Of a DNA stretch of 64,000 nt, positions 28,265 through 38,500 are shown piece after piece. The notes under the pieces are model-generated. The model saw nothing but the letters and a program-made list of their open reading frames with translations. It was not told the origin of the DNA and made no database searches. The position numbers and the translations under genes were made by a program. This DNA is from Sphingobacteriales bacterium (GTDB lineage Bacteria; Bacteroidota; Bacteroidia; Chitinophagales; Chitinophagaceae), in the NCBI GenBank assembly GCA_900299255.1, contig OMJB01000075.1, positions 45,082 to 109,081 on the forward strand, given 5' to 3'. Every line of letters starts with the position of its first letter. Position 1 is the stretch's first letter.

Positions 28265-29059
28265 ATGAAGGGGTACTTTTTTACAATAATGTTTGTTTTG
28301 GCAGGTGTGGCAGCCAAGGGCCAGAAAGAGGATCAACTATTTGGCCCGTCGGAACTGCCCGCTGCCAGAAAGGGGGTTATTCTGAATATCAATGGTGATT
28401 ACGATATTCCCGGTGGCGATATGGCTAAGCGTTTTGGCGAGAGTTACCGAATTGGGCCTGCAATAATGTATAAAACAAAATCTAATTTTATTTTTGGGGC
28501 AAAATTCGATTTTATCATTGGCAGTACTGTTAAGGAGGATTCCTTAATGATTAATATCCGCGACAGGTATTCTACTCAAAGCACACACCTGTACGAATTT
28601 ATCAACGGAAATGGAGAAAGGATTGGAGTTCCGGTATATGAGCGCGGCTACGCAGTTGGTTTGGCTTTCGGGAAGATCATTTCTTTTACCAAGCGCCATC
28701 CGGACGATGGGCTGATGATTATGGCAACCGGCGGTTTTGTTCAGCATAAGATTAATATCTACGATCGAGATAAAACAGTACAGCAGCTGACCGGTGATTA
28801 CCGCAAGGGGTATGACCGGCTCACAAACGGTGCCTTTATCGAAGGTTATGCCGGGTATACCCATTTTTCAAAGACCGTGCTGATCAATTACACTATTGGC
28901 CTGGACGCCATGATTGGTTTTACTCAGGGCAGAAGGGACTACCTCTATGATGTGATGCGTTCTGATACAAAGCAACGTACCGATATCCTATTTGGTTTGC
29001 GTGCAGGCTGGTTCATTCCTATGTTCAAACGTAAGTCAGAAGACCTGCTGTTTGAATAG
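28265..29059 (+). CDS. Outer-membrane beta-barrel-like protein, 264 aa
   Basis: A signal peptide (MKGYFFTIMFVLAGVAAKG) is followed by alternating polar/hydrophobic strands with aromatic girdle residues (YRIGPAIMYKTKSNFIFGAKFDFIIGS, GYAVGLAFGKIISF, GYAGYTHFSKTVLINYTIGLD, ILFGLRAGWFIPMF). This pattern is that of an 8-stranded-type barrel of the Bacteroidota outer membrane. No specific function is known. It lies 40 bp upstream of tdk on the same strand and may be co-transcribed. Confidence 0.65.
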   Translation: MKGYFFTIMFVLAGVAAKGQKEDQLFGPSELPAARKGVILNINGDYDIPGGDMAKRFGESYRIGPAIMYKTKSNFIFGAKFDFIIGSTVKEDSLMINIRDRYSTQSTHLYEFINGNGERIGVPVYERGYAVGLAFGKIISFTKRHPDDGLMIMATGGFVQHKINIYDRDKTVQQLTGDYRKGYDRLTNGAFIEGYAGYTHFSKTVLINYTIGLDAMIGFTQGRRDYLYDVMRSDTKQRTDILFGLRAGWFIPMFKRKSEDLLFE

Positions 29060-29099
29060 TCCTGACGAGAAGTATTTGCAGTATTAAACACGTAGCCTG

Positions 29100-29669
29100 A
29101 TGTTTGTTGAACCCAGCCGTGCCGGAATTAAAAAGGGATGGATAGAAGTCATCAGCGGCTGTATGTTTTCGGGAAAAACCGAAGAACTGATCCGCAGGCT
29201 CAGGCGTGTTCAGATTTCCGGCCAGCAGGCAGAAATTTTCAAGCCTTTAGTGGATGTACGTTATGATCCCACGGATATTGTTTCTCATGGCCAGGCCAGA
29301 ATCAGAAGCACGCCGGTAGAAAATTCATATAAAATACACCTGCTTGCAACCGATGTGGATGTTGTTGGTATTGATGAAGCACAGTTTTTTGACGACGGTA
29401 TTGTTGATGTTGTTGAAGATATGGCTTCCAACGGAGTGAGAGTGATTGTTGCCGGCCTTGACAAGGATTTTACCGGAAAACCGTTTGGCCCTATTCCAGC
29501 TTTGTTGGCTAAAGCTGAATATATCACCAAGCTGCACGCGGTATGTGTGCGTTGCGGAGATACAGCCAGCTATTCTTATCGCAAATCAAAGATCGAAGAC
29601 ATGGTATTGCTGGGTGAAAAAGACACTTATGAGCCCAGGTGCAGGAGTTGCTTCTATCATCTGCCATGA
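29100..29669 (+). CDS. tdk: Thymidine kinase
   Basis: It salvages thymidine to dTMP with ATP. Residues 20-27 (GCMFSGKT) are the P-loop, DEAQFF (around 92-97) holds the catalytic Glu, and the lasso/zinc part has two Cys pairs (CVRCG and CRSC). The type II bacterial length of ~190 aa is met. It sits between the barrel gene (40-bp gap) and tolC (65-bp gap with its own -7 box). Confidence 0.96.
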   Translation: MFVEPSRAGIKKGWIEVISGCMFSGKTEELIRRLRRVQISGQQAEIFKPLVDVRYDPTDIVSHGQARIRSTPVENSYKIHLLATDVDVVGIDEAQFFDDGIVDVVEDMASNGVRVIVAGLDKDFTGKPFGPIPALLAKAEYITKLHAVCVRCGDTASYSYRKSKIEDMVLLGEKDTYEPRCRSCFYHLP

Positions 29670-29722
29670 GTAGCAGTAAACGTCGGAGGCCGGCTCGTCA
29701 CCAAATTGTCAGATTCAATCAC

Positions 29723-29730
29723 TACTTTTG
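29723..29730 (+). promoter_or_regulatory. -7 box TACTTTTG next to the tolC start
   Basis: A full TAnnTTTG match ends only 4 nt before the ATG at 29735. The implied transcript would begin at or within the start codon. No TTTG sits at the usual -33 distance. Confidence 0.45.
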
Positions 29731-29734
29731 CGTT

Positions 29735-31126
29735 ATGCGTTTTGATTTTGCATTACTTATTATTTTATCCTGTTTTCATGAAAATGTTTCTGCCCAGGCG
29801 GGTGGGGGAATTGACAATGTCTGGTCGCTGCAACGTTGTGTACAATATGCTGTAGGCCACAACATTACGATACGGCAGGATTCTTTAACCGCCCGTTTGG
29901 CAAACTATACGTTGCTGCAAAGCAAGTATCAGCAATTGCCCACATTGAACGCAACCGGCAGCTATGGCAGCAATTTTGGCCGCTCTGTTAATCCTACTAC
30001 CAACCAGTTTGAGGACGCCAGTTATAATTATTCAAGTGTAAGCGGCAATGGAAATGTGCTGCTGTTTGGCTGGATGCAGATGCGTAATACCATTCAGCGT
30101 AACAAGTATCTGTTAAGTGCCGACCTGGCGGACCTGGACCAGGCCCGGGATGATGTATCGGTGAATGTAGCCACAGGATTTCTAACAGCGCTGCTGGCTA
30201 AGGAACAGATAAATGTGAGCCGCAATCAGTTGGGGCTTACTCAGGAGCAACTACGGCAAACCAGGGCTTTTGCCAGTGCCGGAAGGCTGCCGGAACTGAA
30301 TGTAGCTCAGCTGGAATCGCAACTGGCTACAGACAGTTCAAATCTCGTCAATTCAATTGCGAATTACAACTCAGCAGTACTTGACCTCAAAACGTTACTG
30401 AACCTCGATTTTACCGTGCCTGTGGAAATTCAGATGCCGGAGGTGAGCCTCGATGATCAGGTCTCCGTTTCGGTGCTGCAGCCTGAGGAGATATATGAAA
30501 AGGCTAAGGCACACTTCGGATCTGTAAAAGGAAGTAAACTGAGAGTTAGCGCTGCTGAAAAAGGGCTGAAGGCTGCAAAAGCAGGGTTGTACCCGCAGTT
30601 GTCGCTGGGATACCAACTGGGTACTAATTACGCCAGCAGTTATAAGAGTATTTCGGGTTATGATTCATCTGGCCTTTACCCGGTGCCTATATATTCCAGT
30701 ACGCCATTTGACAAGCAATACAGAAATAATTTTCAACAGTCTGTTTATCTGGGGTTGAATATTCCTGTTTTCAATGGCTGGCGGAGCCAGTACAACGTGC
30801 GACAGGCAAAAATTTCGCTGATGCAGCAGCAGCTTGTTGAATATAATGCGGAGCTTACGCTCAGGCAAAATGTATACAAGGCACATAATAATGCCATCAA
30901 TTCTGTTCAGAAGTATAATGCGGCACTAAGGGCAAATCAGGCAGCTATACGTGCACTTGACTTTGCAAAAAAGCGGTACGACCTTGGCCTTACTAGTACA
31001 GTAGATTTGCTTGTCACACAGAATCAGCAGTTTTCGGCGGCATCTAACCTCATCAGTGCCAAATACGACCTGATATTCAAACTCAAGGTGATTGATTATT
31101 ATCTGGGTAAGGAGCTTAAATTATGA
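29735..31126 (+). CDS. TolC family outer-membrane efflux protein
   Basis: The signal peptide MRFDFALLIILSCFHENVSA fixes the start at ATG 29735; an in-frame start at 29639 would overlap tdk and spoil it. The body has the two TolC repeats: long helices (SLTARLANYTLLQSKYQ, VSVNVATGFLTALLAKEQINVSRNQLGL, LNVAQLESQLATDSSNLV), beta strands and AAKAGLYPQLSLGYQLG. These make the channel-tunnel for type I export or efflux. Its usual partners (membrane fusion protein, ABC or RND pump) are not adjacent. It ends 3 bp before the IMPase-like gene. Confidence 0.9.
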   Translation: MRFDFALLIILSCFHENVSAQAGGGIDNVWSLQRCVQYAVGHNITIRQDSLTARLANYTLLQSKYQQLPTLNATGSYGSNFGRSVNPTTNQFEDASYNYSSVSGNGNVLLFGWMQMRNTIQRNKYLLSADLADLDQARDDVSVNVATGFLTALLAKEQINVSRNQLGLTQEQLRQTRAFASAGRLPELNVAQLESQLATDSSNLVNSIANYNSAVLDLKTLLNLDFTVPVEIQMPEVSLDDQVSVSVLQPEEIYEKAKAHFGSVKGSKLRVSAAEKGLKAAKAGLYPQLSLGYQLGTNYASSYKSISGYDSSGLYPVPIYSSTPFDKQYRNNFQQSVYLGLNIPVFNGWRSQYNVRQAKISLMQQQLVEYNAELTLRQNVYKAHNNAINSVQKYNAALRANQAAIRALDFAKKRYDLGLTSTVDLLVTQNQQFSAASNLISAKYDLIFKLKVIDYYLGKELKL

Positions 31127-31129
31127 CCT

Positions 31130-31912
31130 ATGGAAGAAATGAAAGAAGTACTGCTTACCGCAGCTAATGAAGCGGGCCGTATTATACAGCAGTACTTCAA
31201 CGGTGCTTTTAAGGTTGCACATAAAGATGGCATTAACAATCTGGTTACAGAAGTAGACAAGCTATCTGAGGACAGGATAATTGAAGTGATTAGGGCAGTG
31301 TATCCCGCACACACTATTATCAGTGAGGAAATAGGCGAACTGATTAAGCCATCGGATTACCAATGGATCATTGACCCGATAGATGGCACGGTTAATTTTG
31401 CGCATGGTATACCACTTTGCTGTGTCAGTATCGGGCTGATGCACAATGGGAGCCTTCTGCTGGGAGCAGTCTACAATCCGATGATGAATGAACTTTTTTT
31501 TGCGGAAAGGGGAAAGGGTGCAACATTAAACGGAGAACCGATTCGCGTGTCGATGAAGAGTGATTTTAAAAAGGCCTGTTTGGTGACAGGGTTTCCGTAT
31601 AAATGGCCTGAAGCCGAGGAACATCCTATCCGGGTGTTTGAAAGATTTGTTCTCGAGGGGCTTCCCATCAGGCGGCTCGGGTCAGCTGCGCTGGACCTTT
31701 GCTGGGTGGCCTGTGGACGTTTTGATGGTTTCTGGGAATATAATCTGAATGAGTGGGATGTGGCTGCGGGTTACCTGATTGTGCAGGAAGCAGGTGGCCG
31801 AATAACCGATTTTGAAGGATCGGAATACAATGTATTTGAAAAACAGACCCTTGCTACAAATGGGCTGATTCACGAAGAAATGCTTGGGCTAATCAAAAAA
31901 AAGGCGAAGTAA
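31130..31912 (+). CDS. Inositol monophosphatase family protein
   Basis: A Mg-dependent sugar-phosphate phosphatase of the IMPase/SuhB superfamily. The catalytic signature DPIDGTVNFAHGIP and the upstream acid pair SEEIGE are present, and the second signature NLNEWDVAAGYLIVQEAGG lies near the end (Asp of WDVAAG). The length of 260 aa is usual. The start ATG at 31130 is 3 bp after the tolC stop; an in-frame ATG at 31139 is an alternative. Exact substrate (myo-inositol-1-P, histidinol-P, others) cannot be fixed. Confidence 0.93.
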   Translation: MEEMKEVLLTAANEAGRIIQQYFNGAFKVAHKDGINNLVTEVDKLSEDRIIEVIRAVYPAHTIISEEIGELIKPSDYQWIIDPIDGTVNFAHGIPLCCVSIGLMHNGSLLLGAVYNPMMNELFFAERGKGATLNGEPIRVSMKSDFKKACLVTGFPYKWPEAEEHPIRVFERFVLEGLPIRRLGSAALDLCWVACGRFDGFWEYNLNEWDVAAGYLIVQEAGGRITDFEGSEYNVFEKQTLATNGLIHEEMLGLIKKKAK

Positions 31913-31979
31913 AGTTTTTCCTCTTGCTTTTGTGCGCCATAACCAACCAGTAAACACAGATAGGTAACTGATTCGGGTA

Positions 31980-32378
31980 TCAGCTACGGTATACGTCATA
32001 GTCAGTAGAATAATTAGTGAAATACCAGCAAATCAGAAACAGAACCGCTGGGATAGCCAGTATCCATACATTCCAAAGTATTGATCCTTTCAGGGAATAA
32101 TACAAAATTGAAAAAGAAATCAACCCAATCAGCACCAGTATACCTCCAAGCCCCTCAGCTTTTCATGCTACCAAAAGGCCTATCAGTGTCAGATAGAATG
32201 ATAGGATAAGCATTGTTTCTTTTGGTTCCAGGCCAAAAGGGTTCAGACTTCTCCGGCTGGAAGCCTCAGAAAAATAGAGCGTAATAAACATCAGGAATAT
32301 AACTACCACAAAAAGCTTGGCAATAAAACGTATGCCGATAAGTATGTTGGTAGAGTTGAAAAAGTAAGGCTTCTTCAT
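31980..32378 (-). pseudogene. Small membrane protein interrupted by TGA at a Trp position
   Basis: One frame of 133 codons runs from ATG 32378 to TGA 31980, broken only by TGA at 32163-32165 (codon 72). Up to it: a hydrophobic N-terminal helix (LIGIRFIAKLFVVVIFLMFITLYF) and a second (ETMLILSFYLTLIGLLVA). After it: KAEGLGGILVLIGLISFSIL, then WILAIPAVLFLICWYF. This is a four-helix layout. Related small Bacteroidota proteins have a W just after this Ala (AWKWE-like), so TGG to TGA is the likely change. As written only 71 residues are made. Confidence 0.75.
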
Positions 32379-32547
32379 CTGGCTGATTATGATTCAACAA
32401 TATTCATTTTGCCTGCCGCAGGGTGAAAAATCTGCGGTGGCTGCAATGTAATTCTAAAACAAATATAACGAAACGGTGATGAAATACGGAGCTAGGAAAT
32501 TGATTTTCAGTTATATATTTTCGATTTTCAGGTAAAAGTGAATAGCG

Positions 32548-32555
32548 TAACTTTG
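32548..32555 (+). promoter_or_regulatory. -7 box TAACTTTG of thiL
   Basis: A full TAnnTTTG match; TTTT at 32525-32528 lies at the -33 distance (19-nt spacer). The predicted start is about 12 nt before the thiL ATG at 32574. Confidence 0.6.
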
Positions 32556-32573
32556 ACGGCTTAACCAGAACGC

Positions 32574-33605
32574 ATGCAGGATACTACAAGAACAGAAATA
32601 GATTCATTGGGTGAGTTTGGCCTGATAGAACATCTGACCAAAAACAACGAAACCCGGCAAGCCGGTACGATACTCAGTGTGGGCGACGATGCAGCCGTAA
32701 TTGATCAGTTTGGCAGGCAATGTGTTGTAACCAATGATCTGCTGATAGAGGGTATACATTTTGACCTGATGTATACTCCGTTAAAGCATCTGGGCTATAA
32801 GTCTGTAGTAGTTAATTTATCAGATATATATGCCATGATGGCAACCCCTACACAGATTACACTGGCGTTGGGTTTAAGCAATAAGTTTTCGGTGGAGGCA
32901 CTTGAGGAGTTTTATGAGGGTGTCTATGCAGCCTGTGAGCGTTATAATGTGGATCTGATAGGCGGTGATACTTCCAGCTCCAAAGTAGGATTTATAATAA
33001 GCGTTACCGCAATAGGTGAGGTGGCGCCGGATAAGTATGTAACCAGATCGGGAGCCAAAGTAAATGACCTGATCTGTGTATCTGGTAATCTGGGTGCGGC
33101 TTACCTGGGCCTGCAACTACTGGAAAGGGAAAAAAGGATATTTCTTGAAAACCCCAAAGTGCAGCCAGATCTGCAACAGCAGAAATACCTGGTAGGCAGG
33201 ATACTTAAACCTGAGCCACGGGCTGATATTGTAGAGTGGCTGCAGGAACAGGGAATTGTACCTACATCGATGATTGATGTGAGCGACGGGCTGAGCTCTG
33301 AACTGCTGCACATTTGTAATAGCAGCAGCGTAGGCTGTGTACTGCACGAAGACAAAATACCTGTACATGATGATACCCGCGCAATGGCTATGGAATTTCA
33401 GATGGGTGTTGCTGCATGTGCGCTGAGCGGGGGAGAAGACTATGAACTGTTGTTTACCATTAATCAGGATGATTATGGCAAGATCAGCCGGAATAAGGAT
33501 ATAACTGTTATAGGATATGTTACTGAGCAGCAGGAGGGAGCGCACCTGATGACAAAGGGCGGTGCAAAACACAAATTAACTGCTCAGGGATGGAAAGCAT
33601 TCTGA
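32574..33605 (+). CDS. thiL: Thiamine-monophosphate kinase
   Basis: It phosphorylates thiamine monophosphate to the active pyrophosphate cofactor using ATP. The PurM-like fold shows the metal-binding SVGDDAAVID, VTNDLLIEGIHFDL, KSVVVNLSDIYAM and DLIGGDTSSS in the first half. The second half has SMIDVSDGLSSELLHIC and CALSGGEDYELLF. Length 343 aa is usual. It is a single gene, preceded by a good -7 box and a gap that holds the interrupted membrane gene on the other strand. Confidence 0.95.
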   Translation: MQDTTRTEIDSLGEFGLIEHLTKNNETRQAGTILSVGDDAAVIDQFGRQCVVTNDLLIEGIHFDLMYTPLKHLGYKSVVVNLSDIYAMMATPTQITLALGLSNKFSVEALEEFYEGVYAACERYNVDLIGGDTSSSKVGFIISVTAIGEVAPDKYVTRSGAKVNDLICVSGNLGAAYLGLQLLEREKRIFLENPKVQPDLQQQKYLVGRILKPEPRADIVEWLQEQGIVPTSMIDVSDGLSSELLHICNSSSVGCVLHEDKIPVHDDTRAMAMEFQMGVAACALSGGEDYELLFTINQDDYGKISRNKDITVIGYVTEQQEGAHLMTKGGAKHKLTAQGWKAF

Positions 33606-33774
33606 TGCTGTATAGTACTGTAGCGGCCAGAGTAGCTAAAACATCAATTAAAAGTTAATGGCTGTTGGCTGCAAATTATCTCTGAGTAAATTCAGGAATT
33701 TTTAAGCTGAAAAAATATATCTTTTTGTTCTGATTAAACTATTTTTCTGTATTTTTATACACAAAATTCATAGC

Positions 33775-34296
33775 ATGAAGTTTTGGAAATTCAGTTTATT
33801 TACTGCCCTTGTGTTTTTTGCTGCAATCACTATCGTTTTGCATTCATCGTGCGAGCGTAATGTGTGTGATGAAGTGACCTGTTTTAACGGTGGTTCATGC
33901 AGCAGTGGTATATGCCTTTGCCCGGTGGGTTTTGAAGACCCACAATGCCAGACTTTATCGGTAAAAAGGTATATAGGACAATATGCCGGACATATGCAGT
34001 GTGACAATGGCGGTTATACTATTGATTCAATTTTGATTACACAGGATCCTACTGTAACTTTTGTTGATATTGCAGTAAAAAGTCTGCTGCCGAGAACCTT
34101 CCGTGGCTATGTAACAAACACGGCAAGTACATATTCTGTAAAAATAGCTGACGATAGCGCTGCTAATTATGTGAAACAGTACACACTTACGCTGCAGGGC
34201 GATAAGATGATAAAATTTTATACATTCGAAACATCTAAGCCACCGGGCGGTGATACCATTGTGCATAAGTGTTTCTTCAGTGGTTCAAAGCAGTAA
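33775..34296 (+). CDS. EGF-like-domain lipoprotein
   Basis: An N-terminal hydrophobic helix ends at a likely lipobox Cys (LHSSCERN). It is followed by one EGF-like module of six Cys (CDEVTCFNGGSCSSGICLCPVGFEDPQC), then a ~110-residue soluble beta-rich domain. It should sit on the outside of a membrane through a lipid anchor. Similar small lipoproteins are common in Bacteroidota, but no function is known. It ends 45 bp upstream of gldA on the same strand. Confidence 0.75.
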   Translation: MKFWKFSLFTALVFFAAITIVLHSSCERNVCDEVTCFNGGSCSSGICLCPVGFEDPQCQTLSVKRYIGQYAGHMQCDNGGYTIDSILITQDPTVTFVDIAVKSLLPRTFRGYVTNTASTYSVKIADDSAANYVKQYTLTLQGDKMIKFYTFETSKPPGGDTIVHKCFFSGSKQ

Positions 34297-34341
34297 TTTC
34301 TTCTTAGCTGTCCTTTTTTATGGCTCTATGGGCCTGGAATT

Positions 34342-35265
34342 ATGTCGATAAAAGTTTCTGACCTTACTAAAATATACGATACCCAAAAAGCGGTTGACGG
34401 AATTTCTTTCGAACTGAAGAAAGGCGAAATTGTAGGCTTTCTGGGCCCTAACGGAGCCGGTAAGTCCACTACAATGAAGATCATAACCACCTATCTGCCG
34501 GCTACCTCTGGTACAGTAAATGTGTGTGGATTTGATGTGCAGGATAAGCCGATGGAAGTGCGCAAAAGGGTAGGGTACCTGCCTGAAGCCAACCCGTTGT
34601 ACTTCGAAATGTATGTGAGGGAGTATCTTGAATTTACAGCAGGCATCCACCAACTGGGCAGCAACAGTAAGAAAAGGATTAACGAGCTGGTGGGCATGAC
34701 GGGGCTGGGCAAGGAAGCACACAAGAAAATAGGCGCCCTTTCAAAGGGTTATAAACAAAGGGTTGGGTTAGCGCAGGCAATGCTGCATGACCCCGAGGTG
34801 CTGATACTGGATGAACCCACGAGTGGCCTCGATCCCAACCAGATAGTAGAGATAAGAGATCTGATAAAGGGGCTGGCGGGGCAGAAGACTATATTGCTTT
34901 CTACCCACATTATGCAGGAAGTGCAGGCAATGTGCAGCCGGGTGATCATCATCAATAATGGGAAGATTGCAGCCGATGATTCTATTGAAAAGCTGCAACA
35001 GGCGGGTACACGCCAGGATGTTCTGATAGTGGCTTTTGAAACTCCTATTGAAAAAAACAGGATTGCTGAATTAAAACAGCTTTCTTCTTTCGAACTGGTG
35101 GAAGGCAATAAATGGAAACTGACTACCGGTGAACCGGAGGCACTGCGGAAGGAGGTGATGCAATGGGCACTAAAAAATGATATTGCTATCAGTTCCATGC
35201 AGGCTCAGACAGGGTCGCTTGAAGATGTATTCCGTTCGCTTACAAAAAATCAGTCAGCACAATAA
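34342..35265 (+). CDS. gldA: Gliding-motility ABC transporter ATP-binding protein GldA
   Basis: The full ABC cassette is seen: Walker A GPNGAGKST (about 35-43), Q-loop region, signature LSKGYKQRVGLAQAMLHD, Walker B EVLILDEPTSGLDP and H-loop STHIMQEVQA. The ~90-residue C-terminal extension (ETPIEKNRIAEL..., TGSLEDVFRSLT) is typical of GldA/NatA-like ATPases. In gliding Bacteroidota it pairs with GldF and GldG; those genes are not adjacent. Other ABC-2 type exporters are possible. Confidence 0.85.
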   Translation: MSIKVSDLTKIYDTQKAVDGISFELKKGEIVGFLGPNGAGKSTTMKIITTYLPATSGTVNVCGFDVQDKPMEVRKRVGYLPEANPLYFEMYVREYLEFTAGIHQLGSNSKKRINELVGMTGLGKEAHKKIGALSKGYKQRVGLAQAMLHDPEVLILDEPTSGLDPNQIVEIRDLIKGLAGQKTILLSTHIMQEVQAMCSRVIIINNGKIAADDSIEKLQQAGTRQDVLIVAFETPIEKNRIAELKQLSSFELVEGNKWKLTTGEPEALRKEVMQWALKNDIAISSMQAQTGSLEDVFRSLTKNQSAQ

Positions 35266-35275
35266 CATCCCCTGT

Positions 35276-35560
35276 TCAGGGTTTGCTTTTTAGCCTGGCA
35301 GGCTGTACCCTGTTCATAGGAATGAACCTGTAGTCTTTTTTAAGGTCTAAGTATCCTCCTTCTGTTTGTATGGAAATGACCCCGGTATCAGTTCGGATCT
35401 CTGTCGCTTCTACCGTATAAGTATGGTAGTTGCCCTGCGGCAGGTTGCGCAGGTTCGAATGGCCGGTATATACAACTACGCCCTTAATAGTATCACGCTT
35501 TGCTGATTGGGCAAAACAAAGGGCAGGAAACGCAAGCAGCAGGAAAGTGTATTTTATCAT
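35276..35560 (-). CDS. Small exported hypothetical protein, 94 aa
   Basis: A signal peptide (MIKYTFLLLAFPALCFA, cut before Q) is followed by about 76 residues with beta-rich character (TIKGVVVYTGHSNLRNLPQGNYHTYTVEATEI). No family is recognised. It lies between gldA (convergent) and the NHL-repeat gene, whose start region is not shared; the gap to that gene's stop is 13 bp. Confidence 0.55.
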   Translation of the reverse strand: MIKYTFLLLAFPALCFAQSAKRDTIKGVVVYTGHSNLRNLPQGNYHTYTVEATEIRTDTGVISIQTEGGYLDLKKDYRFIPMNRVQPARLKSKP

Positions 35561-35573
35561 GTGTGCAGGTGCG

Positions 35574-38500
35574 CTATTTTATCACAAAAAAGAAGGACAG
35601 GTTTTCGAGGCTGTATTTTAGTTTCAGTGTGTACACACCGGGTGGCAGCGTTCGTTGCAGATCAATATCCGTGTGGAAAGTTATGGCATCGAAAGCTGCT
35701 TCTTTTTCATAAACAAGTTTCCCGGCTGCGTTGTAAATTCTTATTTCAACAGGGTTGCCATTGGCATCGTAATTGTTGCCGGTTATAGTAAAGTTACCGT
35801 TGTTGGGGTTGGGGTACAGCCGCATGCTGTGGTAAGACTGCATGAGCAGTATGTTGCTTTTTACCGTACCCACACAGGCACCGTAAGAAGTAAGGCTACA
35901 GTACACTGAATCCCAGATTGAAAAGTCTGAAGTAGTATATGTAGCATTAGTTGCGCCCGGAATAGGTGAATTGTTTTTATACCATTGCAGTGAATAATTA
36001 CCGCTGCCGGAGGAGGCTGATGCAGTAAGTTTTACAGACGTGCCCTTGAAATTGACATTACCCGGCATACATGAGACGGAGATGGACGGGTTGCTGTCTA
36101 TATTGAAATAGGTGGGCGAACTGTAAGTAACCGGCCAGTTCAGGCAGCTGGCGTTGCTGGTGAGCTGGCAAATAATGTTATCACCGTTTGCGGGCAGGAA
36201 TGTAAAGGGATTACCGGTAAATACCGGAGTGCCGTTTTGATACCAGTCGTATACAGGGGCTGTGCCTTCGTTTATACCCGTAGCAGTAACAGTGACCGGA
36301 ACACCTGAGCAAACCACATTGCCAGGGTCCGCAGTGACGGAAACAGCGGGTGCGTTCAGCAACAGGTGGATGTAAGCGGTTTCACTTACAGCAGGCCGGG
36401 GAGTTGCGCAAATGTTGCTGAACATCTCACAGTAAACAGGCTGGTCAGATGTAGGAGTCCAGGAATAAGTTGGTCCGGCATCAATAGAACTAAACCCAAC
36501 GTGCCAACGGAAGCGTGGGGCTGTACCGCCATTCACCGGTATAGCACTTGCAGATACGGAGGTGCCAAGGCAAATAGTGTCGGAAGGGCTGATAGTAATT
36601 GATACAGATGCCGGCAACGGAGTGATGTAAACGAATTTAAGTGGATTACTTATAGCTGTGTTTGTCAGAATACAGTACCAATTGCTTACCATTAAACAAT
36701 AGACTGAATCCCCATTTGAGGGTGTGAACGAATAGGTGCTACTGCCTGCAGAAGTCATAGTCCCGTTCAAATACCATGTATAATTAGGTGAGGTACCTCC
36801 TAGCACGGGTACTGCTGTACACTTAACTTTGGTGCCGCTGCAAATACTTGTACTTGTGTCGGAGGAAATCGTCACTGCAGGGTTAGCCGGTGAATCTACA
36901 GCAAACACAAGTGTGTTACTGTAAGCAGTATCGGTGATAATACAAGCGGCATGGGTAATCATACGGCAAACGACAAAATCTCCGTTGTGAGGAACGAAAT
37001 TATAATTGGAGCCGGTTAATACATCGGTGCCGTTTCTAAACCATTCAAAAGTTGAGGACACATCAAGTGTTGTGTTGCTGATATGACAGCTGGCACCCGA
37101 GCCGGCACAATATCTTAACGCGCTACCAGAGTATGAATCGCTGATTCTGATGGTGGGGTAAGCCGGGGCACGTACTGTGAATATTATATTGGAACTCATA
37201 GCAGTGTCCACAAAAAGACAGGGAGAACTGCTGGTGAGTTTGCATTTTACTGTATCATGGTCGGCGGGTACAAAAGAATATGATGGGCCGGTATAAACGT
37301 GTACCCCGTTTTTATACCAGTCAAATACCGGAGTAGTGCCGCCATTAACGATTGAGGTGGTGAGGCAGTTGACAGTTGTGCCTGCACAAACATTTGTTCC
37401 GGAGTAAGCATATGCAGTGAACGACGGCGATGCAGTTGGCGATACAACGACCATTGTTTTCCTGTTCGACTCGGCTATTGATAAACCTGTGCGGCTATCT
37501 GTTATATAGCAATAAACAATGTCGCCATTGTTCAGAAAAGGTGCGGTGTATTTAAAACTGTCGGTGCCTACAGGAGCGCCGTTCTTAATCCAGTGATAAT
37601 GGAGCGAGTACACTGAGGCTGCAATTGCAACACTTGTAAACACTGTGCCCGAACCCAGGCAGACAGTATCCTGTGCAGCTGAAACAGTAACACTTGCATT
37701 GTGAATAATGCGCAGTCTGTTATTCCCATTATCTGCGAAAATAAGATCGCCAGCAGTATTCTTGACCATACCTACCGTGATTGCATAGCTAATTGATAGT
37801 TTTGCATTAATGGCAGCTGCGCCATCTCCGCCATATCCGTTGCTAGCACCTGCAAAATTTGATATTATTCCCGATGTGTCAACCTTTAGCAAATAATAAT
37901 TGGGAGCTGTCAGAAAAATATTACCGAATTCGTCGGCAAGTACTCCAGATGGTTGTTGCGGGAGGCTGGCATATATAGCCGGACCGCCAATCAATCCGGT
38001 GCCACCACCTGCAACCGTTGATATTAGACCAGAAGTATCAATTTTTCTTATCCGCCAGTTTCCCTGATCGGCGAAATAAATATTGCCGTGTTTATCTAAG
38101 CTTAAACTGGTTGGCTGGTATACCTGAGCAATGTTAGCCGGGCCACCATCGCCAAAGTAACCGGCTGTACCTGTGCCGGCAATTGTAGTAATAATATTAT
38201 TCGTGTCCACTTTCCGGATTCGGTTATTGTTTCTGTCTGAAATAAAAATATTGCCGAATTTATCTATTGCAAGTCCGTAAGGATTATTCAGGAGTGCAGA
38301 ATCAGCCTGCCCTCCGTCGCCACTAAAGCCGGAGCCGCCTTTTCCGGCGAATGTGGTTATGATCCCCGACTGGCCTACCTTCCTGACACGGTGATTGTTA
38401 GCATCGCAGATAAATAAATTGCCTTTTTTGTCTGCTGCTACAGCAACGGGGGCATAGAATTTCGCACTTGTGGCAGCTCCGCCATCTCCGGCAAAACCGG

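Noticed and set aside
29639..29734. Longer start for the TolC gene
   Set aside because: It overlaps tdk, spoils the signal peptide and lies upstream of the -7 box.
5336..32165. TGA read as Trp by an alternative genetic code
   Set aside because: Many intact genes here (rarA, tdk, thiL and others) end in TGA, and TGG is the normal Trp codon.
32163..32165. Selenocysteine at the in-frame TGA
   Set aside because: No SECIS-like stem follows directly, and the expected residue by family is Trp.
35440..35470. tRNA T-loop-like GGTTCGAAT
   Set aside because: It lies inside a coding gene and no cloverleaf can be formed around it.
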